From NCBI GenBank assembly GCA_033558025.1, contig JAUCEF010000013.1, positions 4,581,001 through 4,645,000 of the forward strand: a stretch of DNA of 64,000 bases, given 5' to 3'. The position numbers and the translations under genes are program-made. Under the pieces are notes generated by a model. That model did not search any database. It was given only the letters and a program-made list of their open reading frames with translations, and was not told the DNA's origin. Below, in pieces: positions 21,173 to 31,460 of the stretch. Source of the DNA: Phytophthora sp. 'mugwort'. Lineage: Eukaryota > Oomycota > Peronosporomycetes > Peronosporales > Peronosporaceae. Numbering within the stretch: position 1 is the first letter of the stretch; each line of letters opens with the position of its first letter.

Positions 21173-22467
21173 TTAACCTCTCTTAGCCATCGATAACATC
21201 ACTACTCGCTTGTCCGCTGTCGCTTGAAGCTCATTAATACGGCGTCGCGATCGATCGTTTCCGCCTCGTAGAGTTGCAATAGTCATCCACTTAAGACTGT
21301 TGCCGTGAATCTGCTCCTCCACTGCTGTCAGCGCACGCCGTTGAAGAATGAGTATTCCATCAATGGCGGATAGACGCTCGGTGTTACTGTCCCACTCGAT
21401 ACTCGCACGCTGAACACGAGCTAGAGCAGTTTGCTCTGTTATTAGCTCTGTCTTGTGCTGGTTTCTGCCTCTACCAACTTGATAATGACCTCGGCAAGAG
21501 TTTAAATTGGGTTCACATTTTTGGACGCTTGCGGTTTTTCTGTGGCGTAGTGCTTGCAGATCCACCTTCCATCGTGGAGTCGTCTTCGTTCTTTTCGTAC
21601 ATACCGCCGGCACAGAACTCACGTCCTGCTCCGCGAACAGTGCACCATAAGTCGAGGTACTTGACAGCAATATCTCCTTTGCAGAAGTCCCAAAAATCTG
21701 CATTAGCACCAGAGAGTTTGTTTCGCGCTTCAGCTTGCGAGAAGGCTGAGTGAACTTCCTTCCACATTGACTTTAGTTTAGCTGCGGAGTGGACCGTAAT
21801 TTGGTCAGGGCAAATACTCTCAAAACGCGAGTCTTCCGACACCAAACGGTCATAGGGTGTCGTTGGCTATGTTGAATGCCGCAGCAACCTCTTCCCAAAA
21901 TCGCGATCCTCCTTCATCTAATTCCTTCCTGGTGAGCTGGTCACCAGAAGAGATGAACCGCTCAAAGAATTCGTGAGAGAAAAGGACATTGATTAGTCGA
22001 AACATACAGAGCCTGGTTTGACGAGCTTCGTCGGCACCATCGGAGTGACTGGAGCGTTTTCCGAGTCGCTGTCTTGACAGCAACAGGGCTATATCACCCT
22101 TCAACTGGTCGTACGCGTTAAGTATCACCACACGCTACTCGTTCTTAATGTTCTTGGCGACGGAAAGCTTGCGAGATATACACTCCAGCTTTAGTTGGTC
22201 TACTGTCCACTGGCTGTAGTCGTCAGTTGTTGGAGGCTGGACGGCCCGGATAGCACTCCACCTGCGGCTTGCTGTTGAAGGGCTGGACAGTTGCTGCTGC
22301 TCCATCGTGATGCTTGACTCGAAATGAACGCGCCTAAGAGAAACTCTTCCCCGTAAGTTGTAACGAATATGTAGCAAGACACCTGGAGGAGCTCTTGAGG
22401 TCATGCGCTCGTTAAGAATAGACACTGGGATCACGCTTCTCCTTACCCAAACCCCCTCCAGGATCAT
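21173..22467 (-). pseudogene. ORF1 protein of Harbinger element 2 with SAP-like motif
   Basis: Three successive minus-strand frames join into one protein. An N-terminal part (22467 to about 22135) contains WTVDQLKLECISRKLSVAKN, whose spacing resembles a SAP DNA-binding motif. A middle part (22131-21850) has FFERFISSGDQLTRKELDEG and FWEEVAAAFN. A C-terminal part (21845-21173) has KSMWKEVHSAFSQAEARNKL and DFWDFCKGDIAVKYLDLWC, then a helical tail. A stop just before VVILNAYDQ and a shift near 21530 break it. It replaces the Myb-like ORF1 of the other Harbinger families here. The function is inferred from position; the SAP call is tentative. Confidence 0.5.
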
Positions 22468-22623
22468 GAGCCATGATCCCGCTAGGAACGGCCCTTAAGC
22501 ACTTTTTGCAACGAAACGCATTTCTGATTTAAAAAAAAAGATAATTTCTGATCCGGGACGTCATTTTCTCGTTTCGTCATCACATTTCGGAACCATGTTT
22601 TCCGTGGTCAAATTGAGAACGAG

Positions 22624-23735
22624 ATGGAATCAGAGTACAAGATTTTGCGAAACGGGGGGATGGAGATCCAAGACGACGAAGACGACGTATTAGCTTGTCG
22701 GCAACTGGCCTCACAACTGCTGGATCTAGCGCGTTTGAAGCAACTCCATGGCGAGTGGGTCATCGCGTCCAGGATCCGTCATCGCGCGCTGCTGCTCCTC
22801 TATGACACTCGACGTCACTATTCTATTTCTCAAGTGCATTTTTACATAGACTGTGTGACGGACGATACATGCCTCGTGTTCTATCGCTTCACACACGGGC
22901 AGCTTCACCAACTACTGAGGTATTTAGGCTGCCCAGTGTAATCCACACCGGGGGACACTCGCGCGCGTGCTGCAGCGGTTTGGAGGGGCAGTGTACCACC
23001 CTCCATCGCTTGGGCTATCGTATTCGATGGTTTGAGTTGTCGATGATCGACGGGGGACATCCAAGTGCTCTTAGCAGCATAATTTACTTCGTAATTGGCT
23101 TCATTAATGCTCGATGTAAACGGATGCTGGATGGAAACCTAGGTGCTATTAGCGCCAAGCTAAACGAGTAGAGCCTAGCGGTCTGCAGTCGTGGTGCTGA
23201 ACTGGACCACATATGGGTCTTTTTAGACGGAACGGTGAGGAGGATTTGCCGGCCAAGTGGGGCAAGGGCACAACACAGCGTATACAGCGGACACAAGAGA
23301 AAGCATGCTGTCAAGTTCCAAACAGTAATGACACCTGACGGGATGATCTCACATTTGCTCGGTCCTGTTGAAGGGAGACATCACGACATTGTTCTGCTGC
23401 GTGAGTCGGGGCTGAGCGATCGTATCGGGGCTGATGGTCGCTTCGCAGGGTACTTTATCTACGGTGACCAAGCATATGGGCGCACGGACGTGTTCGTTTC
23501 GCCGTTCAAGGGCAACAGACTGTCTCCTGCTCAAGCAGCTATCAATGCGCGATGGCCAAGGCCAGGAGTTCAGTGTAGTGATCGTACGGTCAAGTCGTTA
23601 ACTACTGGGCTGGAATGACAAGCGCAAGACGTATGTGGGCAGCGTTCCAGTTGCAACTTTGAACAAAGCAGCAGTTATTCTTACTAACTGCATTACGATT
23701 CTGCGGAGAGATAGCAACAACCTCAAGTGCTTCGG
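22624..23735 (+). pseudogene. Harbinger (DDE_Tnp4) transposase, broken
   Basis: The N-terminal part from ATG 22624 (FYRFTHGQLHQLLRYLGCPV) is stopped near 22939, with continuation in other frames (SSIIYFVIGFINARCKRML). A long intact core runs from about 23160 to 23580. It contains HIWVFLDGTVRRICRPSG (first catalytic Asp), HKRKHAVKFQTVMTPDGMIS, GPVEGRRHD-like GPVEGRHHDIVLLRESGL, and YGDQAYGRTD (second Asp). The region that should hold the catalytic Glu (RISVEW-type) is shifted and eroded at about 23560-23620, followed by MTSARRMWAAFQLQ in another frame. The core places it in the DDE_Tnp4 Harbinger group. Confidence 0.72.
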
Positions 23736-23779
23736 TGTAGAACCTCCTACGTTAGACGAATAATTCTCAGTTTGAAAGT

Positions 23780-24660
23780 AGAGACTCAATGTGATTTCAT
23801 GTGCTTCTCGCTAATAGTAGCGGCCAAAAGCTTCATCAGCGCCGACGTCTGTTTCGCCTGCTGCTGCATCTGCTATTGCATTAAAATTGTGTTGACGCTG
23901 CTGCTCGTCCAGCTCTTCGCGACGCAGTTTAAGCTCTTCCTTTTGCAACTCGACTTTTCCTCCAGTTTACGGGGCTGTGCTGCTTCTTCCTGCTCGTGCT
24001 CTACCATCGCAGATAGACGGTGGTGTTTTGGCTTATCCGGTTGCTGCCCTTCATCTGCATCCCCCCCAACCTCTCAAGCCTCTCCGAGACTCTACGTACA
24101 TCAACAATAGCACAGTCATTTAGATTACTTCATGCACAAAGCTAGCTATTGGTATATATATACCTCTTTTCAGCAGCGCGTATCAGGCGTTGACCTGCCG
24201 TCTCCAGCTCCTGTGTTTTTGTGATATGATGCGCTCGTCTCGCTTGTTTTTGACCGCTGGCAGCTTCTCGCAAGAGCAAGATCTGCTCCAGTACGTCGTC
24301 CATACGTGTGTGCACTTCGCTAGTACCACAAGCACTTTCATTGGCTTTCTTTCGAGCTTCGTATTGTCGAAGAAGCAGCGCTGTGCGTCGCGGCAGACTT
24401 GCGACGAAAAGTTGATCCGCAGGCTCTCGTTGACTCGCTCAGTGACGCTTGCCCATACCCATTACAGGGCCACGCTCCGTCTCACAGGGAGGTGTTGAGA
24501 GCACCTCTGCGAGCAAAGCTTTGTCGGACTTTGTGTTGAACCGTGAGAGAGCCCGAACTGGTGACGAGCCTGCATGTCCGGATATGTTCTCTACCCCCCC
24601 CCCTGCTTCTTCGTCTGATGCTGCGGCTTCTGAGCCGGCTCGTTAAGACTCGGGATGTTT
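23780..24660 (-). pseudogene. ORF1-like protein with coiled-coil tail, decayed
   Basis: Minus-strand reading gives KSDKALLAEVLSTPP near 24530-24480. After a shift it gives TALLLRQYEARKKANESACG and RMDDVLEQILLLREAASGQK (about 24400-24260). After stops come charged helical pieces ending in QMQQQAKQTSALMKLLAATI (about 23880-23820). Oomycete Harbinger ORF1 proteins have this layout: Myb-like domain, an LLLRQYE segment and a Q/E-rich coiled coil. The reading is broken by several stops. Confidence 0.5.
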
Positions 24661-25063
24661 CCTGGTCTAAGCGTAGCGACTCATCACCGACGCTCTCTTC
24701 ATCTCCGTCGAACAGGCTTTCCAGAGAGCAGGCGTCCTCCCGGTATCACCCGAGAAAGCCATCACACTAACAGCGGGGGGATTGTGAAATGCGTTTTCGT
24801 CAGCTTGGTTTATGCCATCAGTCAGCACAACGCGTTGCGAGTCTATGCGACGAAGATCGTTTCGCTCTGAAACTTGTTTCGTGCCGTCAGCTTAAGGCCC
24901 TAGTCCAAGTAAGGGAACGCGTTCTGAGGGAAAGCAGATCGCAAGGAACAGGGTTTGTCACTCCAAGGCTCTCGAGGCTCAGCCTATCATTCTCGTTCTG
25001 GTCCAGATACAGTCCTTGGGCACTGCCACGTGTCTTTGCCTGCAGAGGTATCATCCCCACATT

Positions 25064-26045
25064 ATGGGTTCCCCTCACAAGCGGCATCCTCGCTCAAGCC
25101 CACCCTTCGACATGCCCCCGCTATCATCGCACCTACGAGGCGAGCTAGCCGTCCAAGCGTCAGCAGCACCGACCTCGGCGGCTCCAGGTTCAGCACCACC
25201 AACGTCAGTGGTTCCGTTGTCAGCCTCCACAGCTGCGTCTTTAGCTCGTGAGACGGAGGCTTCAGGTCCAAGGGTCGACGAATCGGTGGCTACGCAGTCG
25301 GTGGACTTTGCGCCGACGACGCCGACGAAACATCCGCCGCGTAAAGCAAAAGGCCCCCGCCGTCTCAAGTGGACTAATGACATGGCGGCTGCCCTGCTAC
25401 AACTCGTTTCGAAGAGGGACCGGCCTGCTGAAAGCTTGACACCGCCGACACTAAGGTAAAGAAGCTATCGCATGGCAGTTTTTTTGCCAGCGTTTTTTCG
25501 GTTAGGCTCGACAGCGTTATAACTAGCGAGCAGGTATTTATACAGGGCTGTGCTGTCATAATCCAATATTGTGACGCTAGCTAACCAACAGGTGACAACC
25601 AAATATCGCAAGATGAAGTGTGAATATAGGACACATAAGCGAGAGATGCAGGCCGCAGGTAATAACTCCATCGAGAAAATGAACGATACCTATTGGGGAA
25701 TTTTGAACGATACGTTTTCAAGCCGTCTCGGCATTAGTGGCGAGATTATGTTTGATTCCAAAAGTGGAGGAATCAAAGGAGGACGATGCTGAAGAAGAAC
25801 ACCGTGATGCTGGACAACACGATGCAAAGGAAAAGAAGCCGCCTCTTGTCCAGCTTGCGACCGCCATGCAAACAGGAATGGAGGCCATTGCGGCGTCATT
25901 TGCTGCCAAGGATATTCCCCACACTGAGCTTAGCGACCTCGTGGCGAGATTAGACCGCCAGTACGTCGAAAGCAAACGGTTTCAAGAGCGCCAAATTGAT
26001 GTGCTAGCAAAGTTAGCACAAAAATACTTCGATAGTAAGCAGTAA
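25064..26045 (+). pseudogene. Harbinger ORF1 of element 3 (two exons, frameshifted)
   Basis: The start at ATG 25064 follows a non-ATG open stretch. The N-terminus is S/A/P/T-rich. At about 25360-25530 a Myb-like block appears: RRLKWTNDMAAALLQL in one frame, then RFEEGPAC*KLDTADTK and HGSFFASVFSVRLDSVITSE in another, so there is a frameshift and a stop. A 58-nt intron (25534-25591) leads into exon 2: VTTKYRKMKCEYRTHKRE, YWGILNDTF, GISGEIMFDS, then, after a shift near 25780, PPLVQLATAMQTGMEAIAA and a coiled tail ending at 26045. The intron sits at the same codon as in elements 1 and 4. Confidence 0.68.
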
Positions 26046-26080
26046 CAGACAAGAATGTGAGTTAAGCTAGCAACGTAGAC

Positions 26081-27265
26081 TCATATTTGAAATAGCTTTG
26101 ATAGGCCATCTCTTTTAGTTGACCCGCGCAAGTGTGAGACTGCTGTTTCAGCATCTTGATTATCCCGGGCGGTCACTCTTAATGCGTCGGGCAGGGACGG
26201 ACCGTCGCTATTAATCAAGTAAGTATCGCGCAGCTTCTGCAGCAAGTTGTGCAGGACACAACCTGCTACAATAACATTGGAAATACGAGCAGATGGTTTT
26301 TGCTCGAGCTTGCCTAGCAGGATGGAAGCGGTTCTTAAGCCGTCCGAACGCACACTCGACGATGATGCGAGTGTGATAGTGCTTGTAGTCGTAGCACCAC
26401 ATCCGTCCTTCCCGGGCTGCTGCGGCCTCAGGGTATGGGGCAAGCAGATGCCCCCACATCTTGTAGCCGGCATCGCCCAGTATATGCTTGCCTGTGGGGA
26501 CGTAAGAAGACAGTCTACTCGGAATTAGCCGTATAGACAAGCAAATGCAAGCAGAATATAACAATGCACTACCGCTGTTCGCACGCCCGAACCGTTCCAC
26601 AGACTTTGGTTGTTTGCTGAACCAGCACGAATTGGTAGAGAGCGGAAGGCGCCGCGGTGGTTGACGACGGCCTGGACTTTTACCGCCGGATAGCCCTTCC
26701 TGCAATAACAGCCCTCGAAATCGGCGTGCCGTGGTATGTGGACCAAGGTGCCGTCCACTGCACCAACGACCCCGGGGAACCCTGCGAGACAGTAGAAGCC
26801 CTCCTCGATTGTTTGAAGACCGTCAACAGCCGGTATCGCAATCTCAGTGTCTGCCATACTTACTATTACGCTCAGAGTCTCGTTAACGTAGGCTATAGCG
26901 CGTGTGTGCGAGATAACAAGCACAGCTCCTGCCTGTTCCATTGATCCGCCCTGCGCTAGATAAAGCATGGTTAGTGCTGCGCGCCGCATGACGAAATGTT
27001 TAGTGTTGTGGTGTGGTTTTGCTGGCCATGCATGGAGTAACGTCTTGTAGATCGCTATAAAGGAGGCCATGTCGCAGTGCGGGAGATGGTTAAACCATTT
27101 GGTGTGCGGGGCTGCCAACGCCATCTTCAACGTCTCGGTGGGGAACGTTGACACGTTCACCCGGGGTGTCCCTTGCAAGCGCCCGTCGGTAGCCAGAGCG
27201 GACGCAACGCCGACACAGGCACAGACCACCGCCACTACAGCGGTCTTCTCGCTTTGATCGTCTAT
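26081..27265 (-). pseudogene. Harbinger transposase of element 3, start codon lost
   Basis: Exon 1 reads openly to about 26570. It includes LAGFPGVVGAVDGTLVHIPR (first catalytic Asp), YCRKGYPAVKVQAVVNHRG and GSANNQSLWNGSGVR. A short intron-like gap of about 55 nt follows. Exon 2 has RLSSYVPTGKHILGDAGYKM (second Asp) and RIIVECAFGRLKNRF (catalytic Glu), then shifts near 26330. All three catalytic residues are present. The initiation codon that is ATG in elements 1 and 4 reads ATA here (27265-27263), so the copy lacks its normal start. This is the best preserved Harbinger core in the window. Confidence 0.78.
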
Positions 27266-27470
27266 TGCAAAATCAAATTCTGGATTCAGAGCACCTCCGA
27301 CTGACGTTCTGAAAAACTTGAGAATACAGAATCAATTTATGGTACGTGGTACCATTTTTCCTAGCCAATCGGATGAAAGGTAACACATGCCCCAGAACGC
27401 GTTTCCGTACTTGGAATAGGGCCTAAGCGCTCTATTCAACCCATCGACCGCGGAAAACTTCCAACTTCTA

Positions 27471-28123
27471 CACCTTTGCCTGGCCATAGTTGGCGTCGAT
27501 GCCAAGCAAAGTTATCATGAATGTTCGCGGAAGATAATTTTAACAATAGTTGACCCAAGTAAAACTTTTATTGCCAACAAAGTTGCTTAAACCTCATCAA
27601 TGTTGGCACTACGCGCCAACTCACATTCCGTACTGCATGTCCTCCATGCGGATCGCCGCGTTGACAAAGTCGCGCGCGTGAAGCTCCATTTTCAGAACGA
27701 GTTGCTGCATGATGACCGACATGCAGACGTGAACTGCGCGCTCGAGCAGCTGCATGAGATTCTCCACGGGGCCAGTCGTCACTGCACGTACTGCGCCGTT
27801 GTACTCGCCAGTCACCCCCGGCGTTAAACGCGTCGAGAGCCTGGCGGCGTTATTCGGGGGTCTGTTGCTTGAAGGAGGCTTGGGATGACATCTTCACGTA
27901 TGTGGCAAGTTTGAAAGTGAGAGCCCTGCTTCCGTCCCGGTTGGTTTGGCGCCCGCGCCAAACTGAGAATGAAAATCTATGACGTCATATCTAACGCCAA
28001 CTTTGATTGAGGTTTAGGCAGCTTTAGTTGCAATAAAAGTTTTACTTGGGTCAAATATTGCTAACATTATCTTCCGCGAACATTCATGACAACGTCTAAG
28101 CCAACTATGGCCGGGCAAAGGTG
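27471..28123 (-). mobile_element. Tc1/mariner-type deletion derivative with ~135-bp terminal repeats
   Basis: A 653-bp unit is flanked by TA (27469-27470 and 28124-28125). The terminal inverted repeats begin CACCTTTGCC and run about 135 bp with scattered mismatches, sharing for example ATGAATGTTCGCGGAAGATA and TTGACCCAAGTAAAACTTTT. Inside, minus-strand reading from an ATG near 27890 gives MSSQASFKQQTPE, a stop, then RRQALDAFNAGGDWRV. This resembles the N-terminus of oomycete Tc1/IS630-like transposases. The rest of the gene is missing, so this is a non-autonomous internal-deletion copy. Confidence 0.75.
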
Positions 28124-28284
28124 TACTATAACGCACAAATAGTTACTATTCCGAGGGTCATGTCTAAAATCTGTAGGTTTATTATACTACTGTTACATGG
28201 GTTTCCAAAGAAAAAAGCATAGTACTGTAGGAAAAAAGCAGTACCGGTAGCCTAAATTTAAACGTTCAAATCCCAAGTCGCTGG

Positions 28285-29895
28285 ATGGCCGACGCCTTGG
28301 AGATGACACCTAGACGGCGTCCAGCCAACCGAAGAGGGCCTCGTTCCGCTGAGCACCGTATGTTTTCGAGCCCACGCCAGCTCAGTCCGCGGGCTGCGTG
28401 CGCTAGTCCCGCACTGTCTTCGAGTCTTGATATGCCGGAAGCCGCGTCCTCTCCGCGCGAGGAGACGTCGCAGGAATCAGAAGGCACGCTCCAACCAGAG
28501 GAATTCTCAGACGAGGCCGAAGCCGCAGCCGCTGCGGTCGTCGCATCCGTCGTACTCAAGCTCGAGACAGCAGATAACGCAAGCAACGCGTCCGCGGCGT
28601 CGTCGCCCCGAGCCACGACTTCGTCCTTCTCGGACGGCGACACGACGGCCCTCCTGCAGCACGCGCAGCAGCTGCAACGCAGGACAATCGAGACGATAGA
28701 GGCCATCCAGGAAGCGCAGGAGGAGGTTTTGTGCGTGCCACAGGAGCTACGTCGCAGTAGACGCAAGCGACGCTCGGTAAACGTGCTGAGTCCGTCTCAC
28801 GACTTGCCATCGTGTCGCAAGTCCTTGCACAAGCGGCAGCATCTCGATAAGATCAAGGTGGAGTTTCTGTTGAAAGCACGTCCTGCTGCAGAGGCGGCGG
28901 CGGCTGCACGTGCAGAGGCGGCGGTGAAGGAGAAGAAACGGAAAGAGGCGGGGGCGACGAAGCGAAAGAAGAGAGGAACCAAACCTGGCAAGGGCGACAA
29001 GACGTCCGAGAAGGTCTTATCGCCAGTTCAGGACGAGAACAAGAAGACGCCGAAGAAGAAGCGGGGCAGCAAAGCGCGACGCTCATTGGAGCCCGCGTAT
29101 TCCTTGGAGGGTCAGACAAAGTATGTATCCAAGCTCATTGCTGAACTCTACGAAGAACAGGAGCACGATGATCGAGAAATGTACAGCATCACTAGGGAAA
29201 CCGTTTTGACGGAGACGAGCACATGCAAGCGATCTCAGGAGGTTGAGGAGCTGAGCTTGGAGGAATTCCGACGGCTCATGACGTACGGTGAAGTCTCAGT
29301 TGAGTCTGTAGCTTCCACGATCCTTCCACTGTTCAATTTGGACGAGGACGACGTGTTCTTTGACCTTGGCTGTGGTACAGGGAAAATCTTGGTGCAAGCG
29401 GCGCTTCAAACGCCTTGCAAACGGACAATCGGCATCGAGCTGATGCAGAATCGCGTCCACGAAGGGCTCAAAGCACTGAATCGGCTGAAACAGCGTGACC
29501 TCGCAATCCTGCGCGATAAGCAAATCGAGATCTTCCGGGGCGACATATTTGTCCCACCTGAGGAAGCTCGACTGATGGACGCCACTGTCGTCTTTATCAA
29601 CAACGTCATGTTCGGACCTCAACTAATGTTAAAGGTTTTGCAGCTCCTCAAGGAGATGCCCAAGCTGCGTTGCGTGATGACGCTACGCAAAATCTGTGAA
29701 CGTCACGGGCACGAAAAGTGTTCGCGTGCTGGAAACTACTGCGTCGAGTACGTGCAGCCACCTGTTGAAGAAGAGATCGACGTGTCCTGGGCCGATAAAA
29801 CCTCGGTATATTTCTACGAGAGTGTTGAGTACCAGGTTAAACAGTTGACACGGGAGCTGGCCAGCGGCGCCCACCGGCCAGCATGGGAAACCTAA
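28285..29895 (+). CDS. DOT1: DOT1-type histone H3 (Lys79-class) methyltransferase
   Basis: This is a 536-residue, single-exon protein. Residues 1-170 are S/A/E-rich and look disordered. Residues 190-275 are strongly basic (KKRKEAGATKRKKRGTKPGK and similar), suited to nucleosome or DNA contact. Residues about 310-525 form the catalytic domain. It contains EEFRRLMTYGEVSVESVAST, FDLGCGTGKILVQAAL (SAM-binding motif, D360 to K367), GIELMQNRVHEGLKAL and VVFINNVMFGPQLM (NNVMF corresponds to the NNFAF-type motif of DOT1). These features are specific to DOT1 rather than SET methyltransferases. It should methylate histone H3 in chromatin. It converges on the PEX3 gene, whose 3' end is 347 bp away. Confidence 0.92.
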   Translation: MADALEMTPRRRPANRRGPRSAEHRMFSSPRQLSPRAACASPALSSSLDMPEAASSPREETSQESEGTLQPEEFSDEAEAAAAAVVASVVLKLETADNASNASAASSPRATTSSFSDGDTTALLQHAQQLQRRTIETIEAIQEAQEEVLCVPQELRRSRRKRRSVNVLSPSHDLPSCRKSLHKRQHLDKIKVEFLLKARPAAEAAAAARAEAAVKEKKRKEAGATKRKKRGTKPGKGDKTSEKVLSPVQDENKKTPKKKRGSKARRSLEPAYSLEGQTKYVSKLIAELYEEQEHDDREMYSITRETVLTETSTCKRSQEVEELSLEEFRRLMTYGEVSVESVASTILPLFNLDEDDVFFDLGCGTGKILVQAALQTPCKRTIGIELMQNRVHEGLKALNRLKQRDLAILRDKQIEIFRGDIFVPPEEARLMDATVVFINNVMFGPQLMLKVLQLLKEMPKLRCVMTLRKICERHGHEKCSRAGNYCVEYVQPPVEEEIDVSWADKTSVYFYESVEYQVKQLTRELASGAHRPAWET

Positions 29896-30242
29896 CAAGC
29901 TGAGCTCAGTCACTGCGCAGTTGTCGTCCAGAACGACGTCCAGCTATATGAGATAACCGCAGAGATCCCTTTTGCCATCCGCTTGCTAGTCAAAGCACAA
30001 TGAAATGGGATTGTGTGCATTTACATCATTGAAAACTACTTTTTGCCAAGCGAATAGAATACTACTGTAGTATTTCATTGCGCTGTTCACGTTCCGTGTC
30101 GGCCGTGAGAGCTCTGTATTGCCTCGCGCTTATACCTGTTTTTTGTGTACAGCGTGACATATCGTGCATTTTCTGTTCTTTTCGACGAGCCTGTTGTATT
30201 CCCAAGCCGCTGCTGTAAGGCAGGAACTACTGTAGTCAGGTT
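29896..30242. other. Convergent intergenic spacer (DOT1-PEX3)
   Basis: This 347-bp spacer lies between the stop codons of two convergent genes. It presumably holds both 3' UTRs and poly(A) signals. A T-rich run lies at about 30138-30144. I see no gene. Confidence 0.4.
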
Positions 30243-31460
30243 CTAGATGAGAGCTGAGCCCATGGACGCGTCCGGTACGCTCTGCTCAAAAAATATCGCC
30301 TCGTAAAAGTTCCGGAATGCCTCCATCTCGCCTACACCTTGAGAGTACTTGACGGCATAGCTATCTGGTCCTGAAGACAGTAAGAGCTTGTTCATCTCAG
30401 CCTGGAGACACGGGATAAGCTTCGCAAGAGGCGGCGCGGGTTTCTTCTTTGGCGGCTCGCCAGCGTTATCCTCCTCAACACGAGATTCAGGCTGATTCGG
30501 TCCATAGACAACATCGTCGAGGTCCTGGAATGCGTTGCCACACAGGAATCCCAAGCTGTGCTGCAGCGCAGGCATGAACAGGTCGCTCTCCAGCAGGTCC
30601 CACAAGTCGTTAAGGAGGCTAATGACGTGTTCGTCTTGACCCTTCTTCTTATCCGGATAGATCAAGAACTCGCGCCACTTTTGCAGCTCCGCCGAGTCCT
30701 CCTGTTTCTCCGCAGCAGCTACAGCTACCGGAGACGGAAGCATTGCCAAGAACAGCGCCTGCAGCAGTTCATGAAGCTCGTCTGCTCGTACCGCCGCCTT
30801 GCGGCTGACCTTCCACGACTTCAACTGCTTGTTCTCCTTCACCACAGCCTCTACATGGGTTTTAATCTTGCCCAGTGCCTCGTCAAGGAAGTACTCGAGC
30901 CCCGAACTCAGAAACGCGTGGTGAGCCTGCTCCTCGGTCTGTTCCCTTTGCTTCTGTCTGTCGGATAGCAACTCCCCGTTCTTGTTGCTCTTCTCGAAAA
31001 CCCTTTTGCCAATAATAGAGATTTGCGCAAACACCAGTAGATGCCACAACCCGAAGGCCACGAGCGCCGTCAGGTAGCGCGTGACGGCCAGCAGCTTGGC
31101 GTCCTCCCAGAGTTCATTGCGCTTGCTCTTCTGCGTCTTGTCCAGCGTTTTAAGCTCCTGTACGACACTCTCGAGATCAAGCAGGTGGTACAGCCGCGTC
31201 TTGAGTCGCGGCAGGAAGCGCCGTACCGTTGCGCGACTCTCGTCCGCCGTAGAGCCCAGCGCCAGCTGCAGTCGCTGATGCTCGGCCATCTGTACCTGGA
31301 TCTGCTGCGTGAAGCGCTCCGCCTCGCTCAGCATGCGTTTGTATGCATAATAGGCCCCTCCTGCGCACGCCGCGCCCACGCCCGCCACGACCAGCAGCTT
31401 CTTGTGGCGGCGCGCAAAGCCGCACGCGGCCAGCTTGGCATGTTGCAGCGCCGACCACAT
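30243..31460 (-). CDS. PEX3: Peroxin-3 (PEX3), peroxisomal membrane biogenesis factor
   Basis: The first in-frame ATG is at 31460; the open frame begins further upstream at a GTG. The product is 405 residues, normal for PEX3 (about 370-440). The N-terminus (MWSALQHAKLAACGFARRHKK) is basic and followed by a membrane segment, LLVVAGVGAACAGGAYYAYK. This is the PEX3 layout: short peroxisomal targeting signal, one membrane anchor and a cytosolic helical domain that docks PEX19. Later segments fit the Peroxin-3 family, including LLDLESVVQELKTLDKTQKS, LWEDAKLLAVTRYLTALVAF and GLEYFLDEALGKIKTHVEAV. There is no intron. It lies head to head with NudC. Confidence 0.9.
   Translation of the reverse strand: MWSALQHAKLAACGFARRHKKLLVVAGVGAACAGGAYYAYKRMLSEAERFTQQIQVQMAEHQRLQLALGSTADESRATVRRFLPRLKTRLYHLLDLESVVQELKTLDKTQKSKRNELWEDAKLLAVTRYLTALVAFGLWHLLVFAQISIIGKRVFEKSNKNGELLSDRQKQREQTEEQAHHAFLSSGLEYFLDEALGKIKTHVEAVVKENKQLKSWKVSRKAAVRADELHELLQALFLAMLPSPVAVAAAEKQEDSAELQKWREFLIYPDKKKGQDEHVISLLNDLWDLLESDLFMPALQHSLGFLCGNAFQDLDDVVYGPNQPESRVEEDNAGEPPKKKPAPPLAKLIPCLQAEMNKLLLSSGPDSYAVKYSQGVGEMEAFRNFYEAIFFEQSVPDASMGSALI

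Larger units (their letters stand above)
19786..22494. mobile_element. PIF/Harbinger-type element 2, abutting element 1
   Basis: Terminal repeats GGCCGTTCCTAACGGGATCA (from 19787) and its complement with one mismatch (ending 22493) are flanked by TTA (19783-19785 and 22495-22497). The left TTA is the same triplet that flanks the right end of element 1, so one inserted into the other's target duplication. The element carries a plus-strand transposase relic and a minus-strand ORF1, as usual for Harbinger, but its family differs from elements 1, 3 and 4. Confidence 0.75.
22498..24891. mobile_element. PIF/Harbinger-type element (fifth copy), between elements 2 and 3
   Basis: This interval is filled by a plus-strand Harbinger transposase and a minus-strand ORF1-like gene and lies exactly between the TTAA at 22495-22498 and the TTAA at 24892-24895. 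The putative ends share only weak inverted similarity (GCAACGAAAC...TTTC.GA on the left, GCACGAAAC...TTTCAGA on the right, complemented). Borders are therefore inferred mainly from the neighbouring elements. A second inverted pair, ACGAAACGCATTTC at about 22512 and its near-complement at about 24786, lies inside the right border. Confidence 0.5.
24896..27423. mobile_element. PIF/Harbinger element 3
   Basis: The terminal repeats are about 34 bp with four or five mismatches. Both begin GGCCCTA and share CCAAGTA and AACGCGTTCTG. They are flanked by TAA (24893-24895 and 27424-27426). The element is 2528 bp and has ORF1 on plus (25064-26045) and transposase on minus (26081-27265), which converge. 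Ends and gene content match elements 1 and 4, so all three belong to one family. Its left TAA overlaps the TTAA ending the preceding element. Confidence 0.88.
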
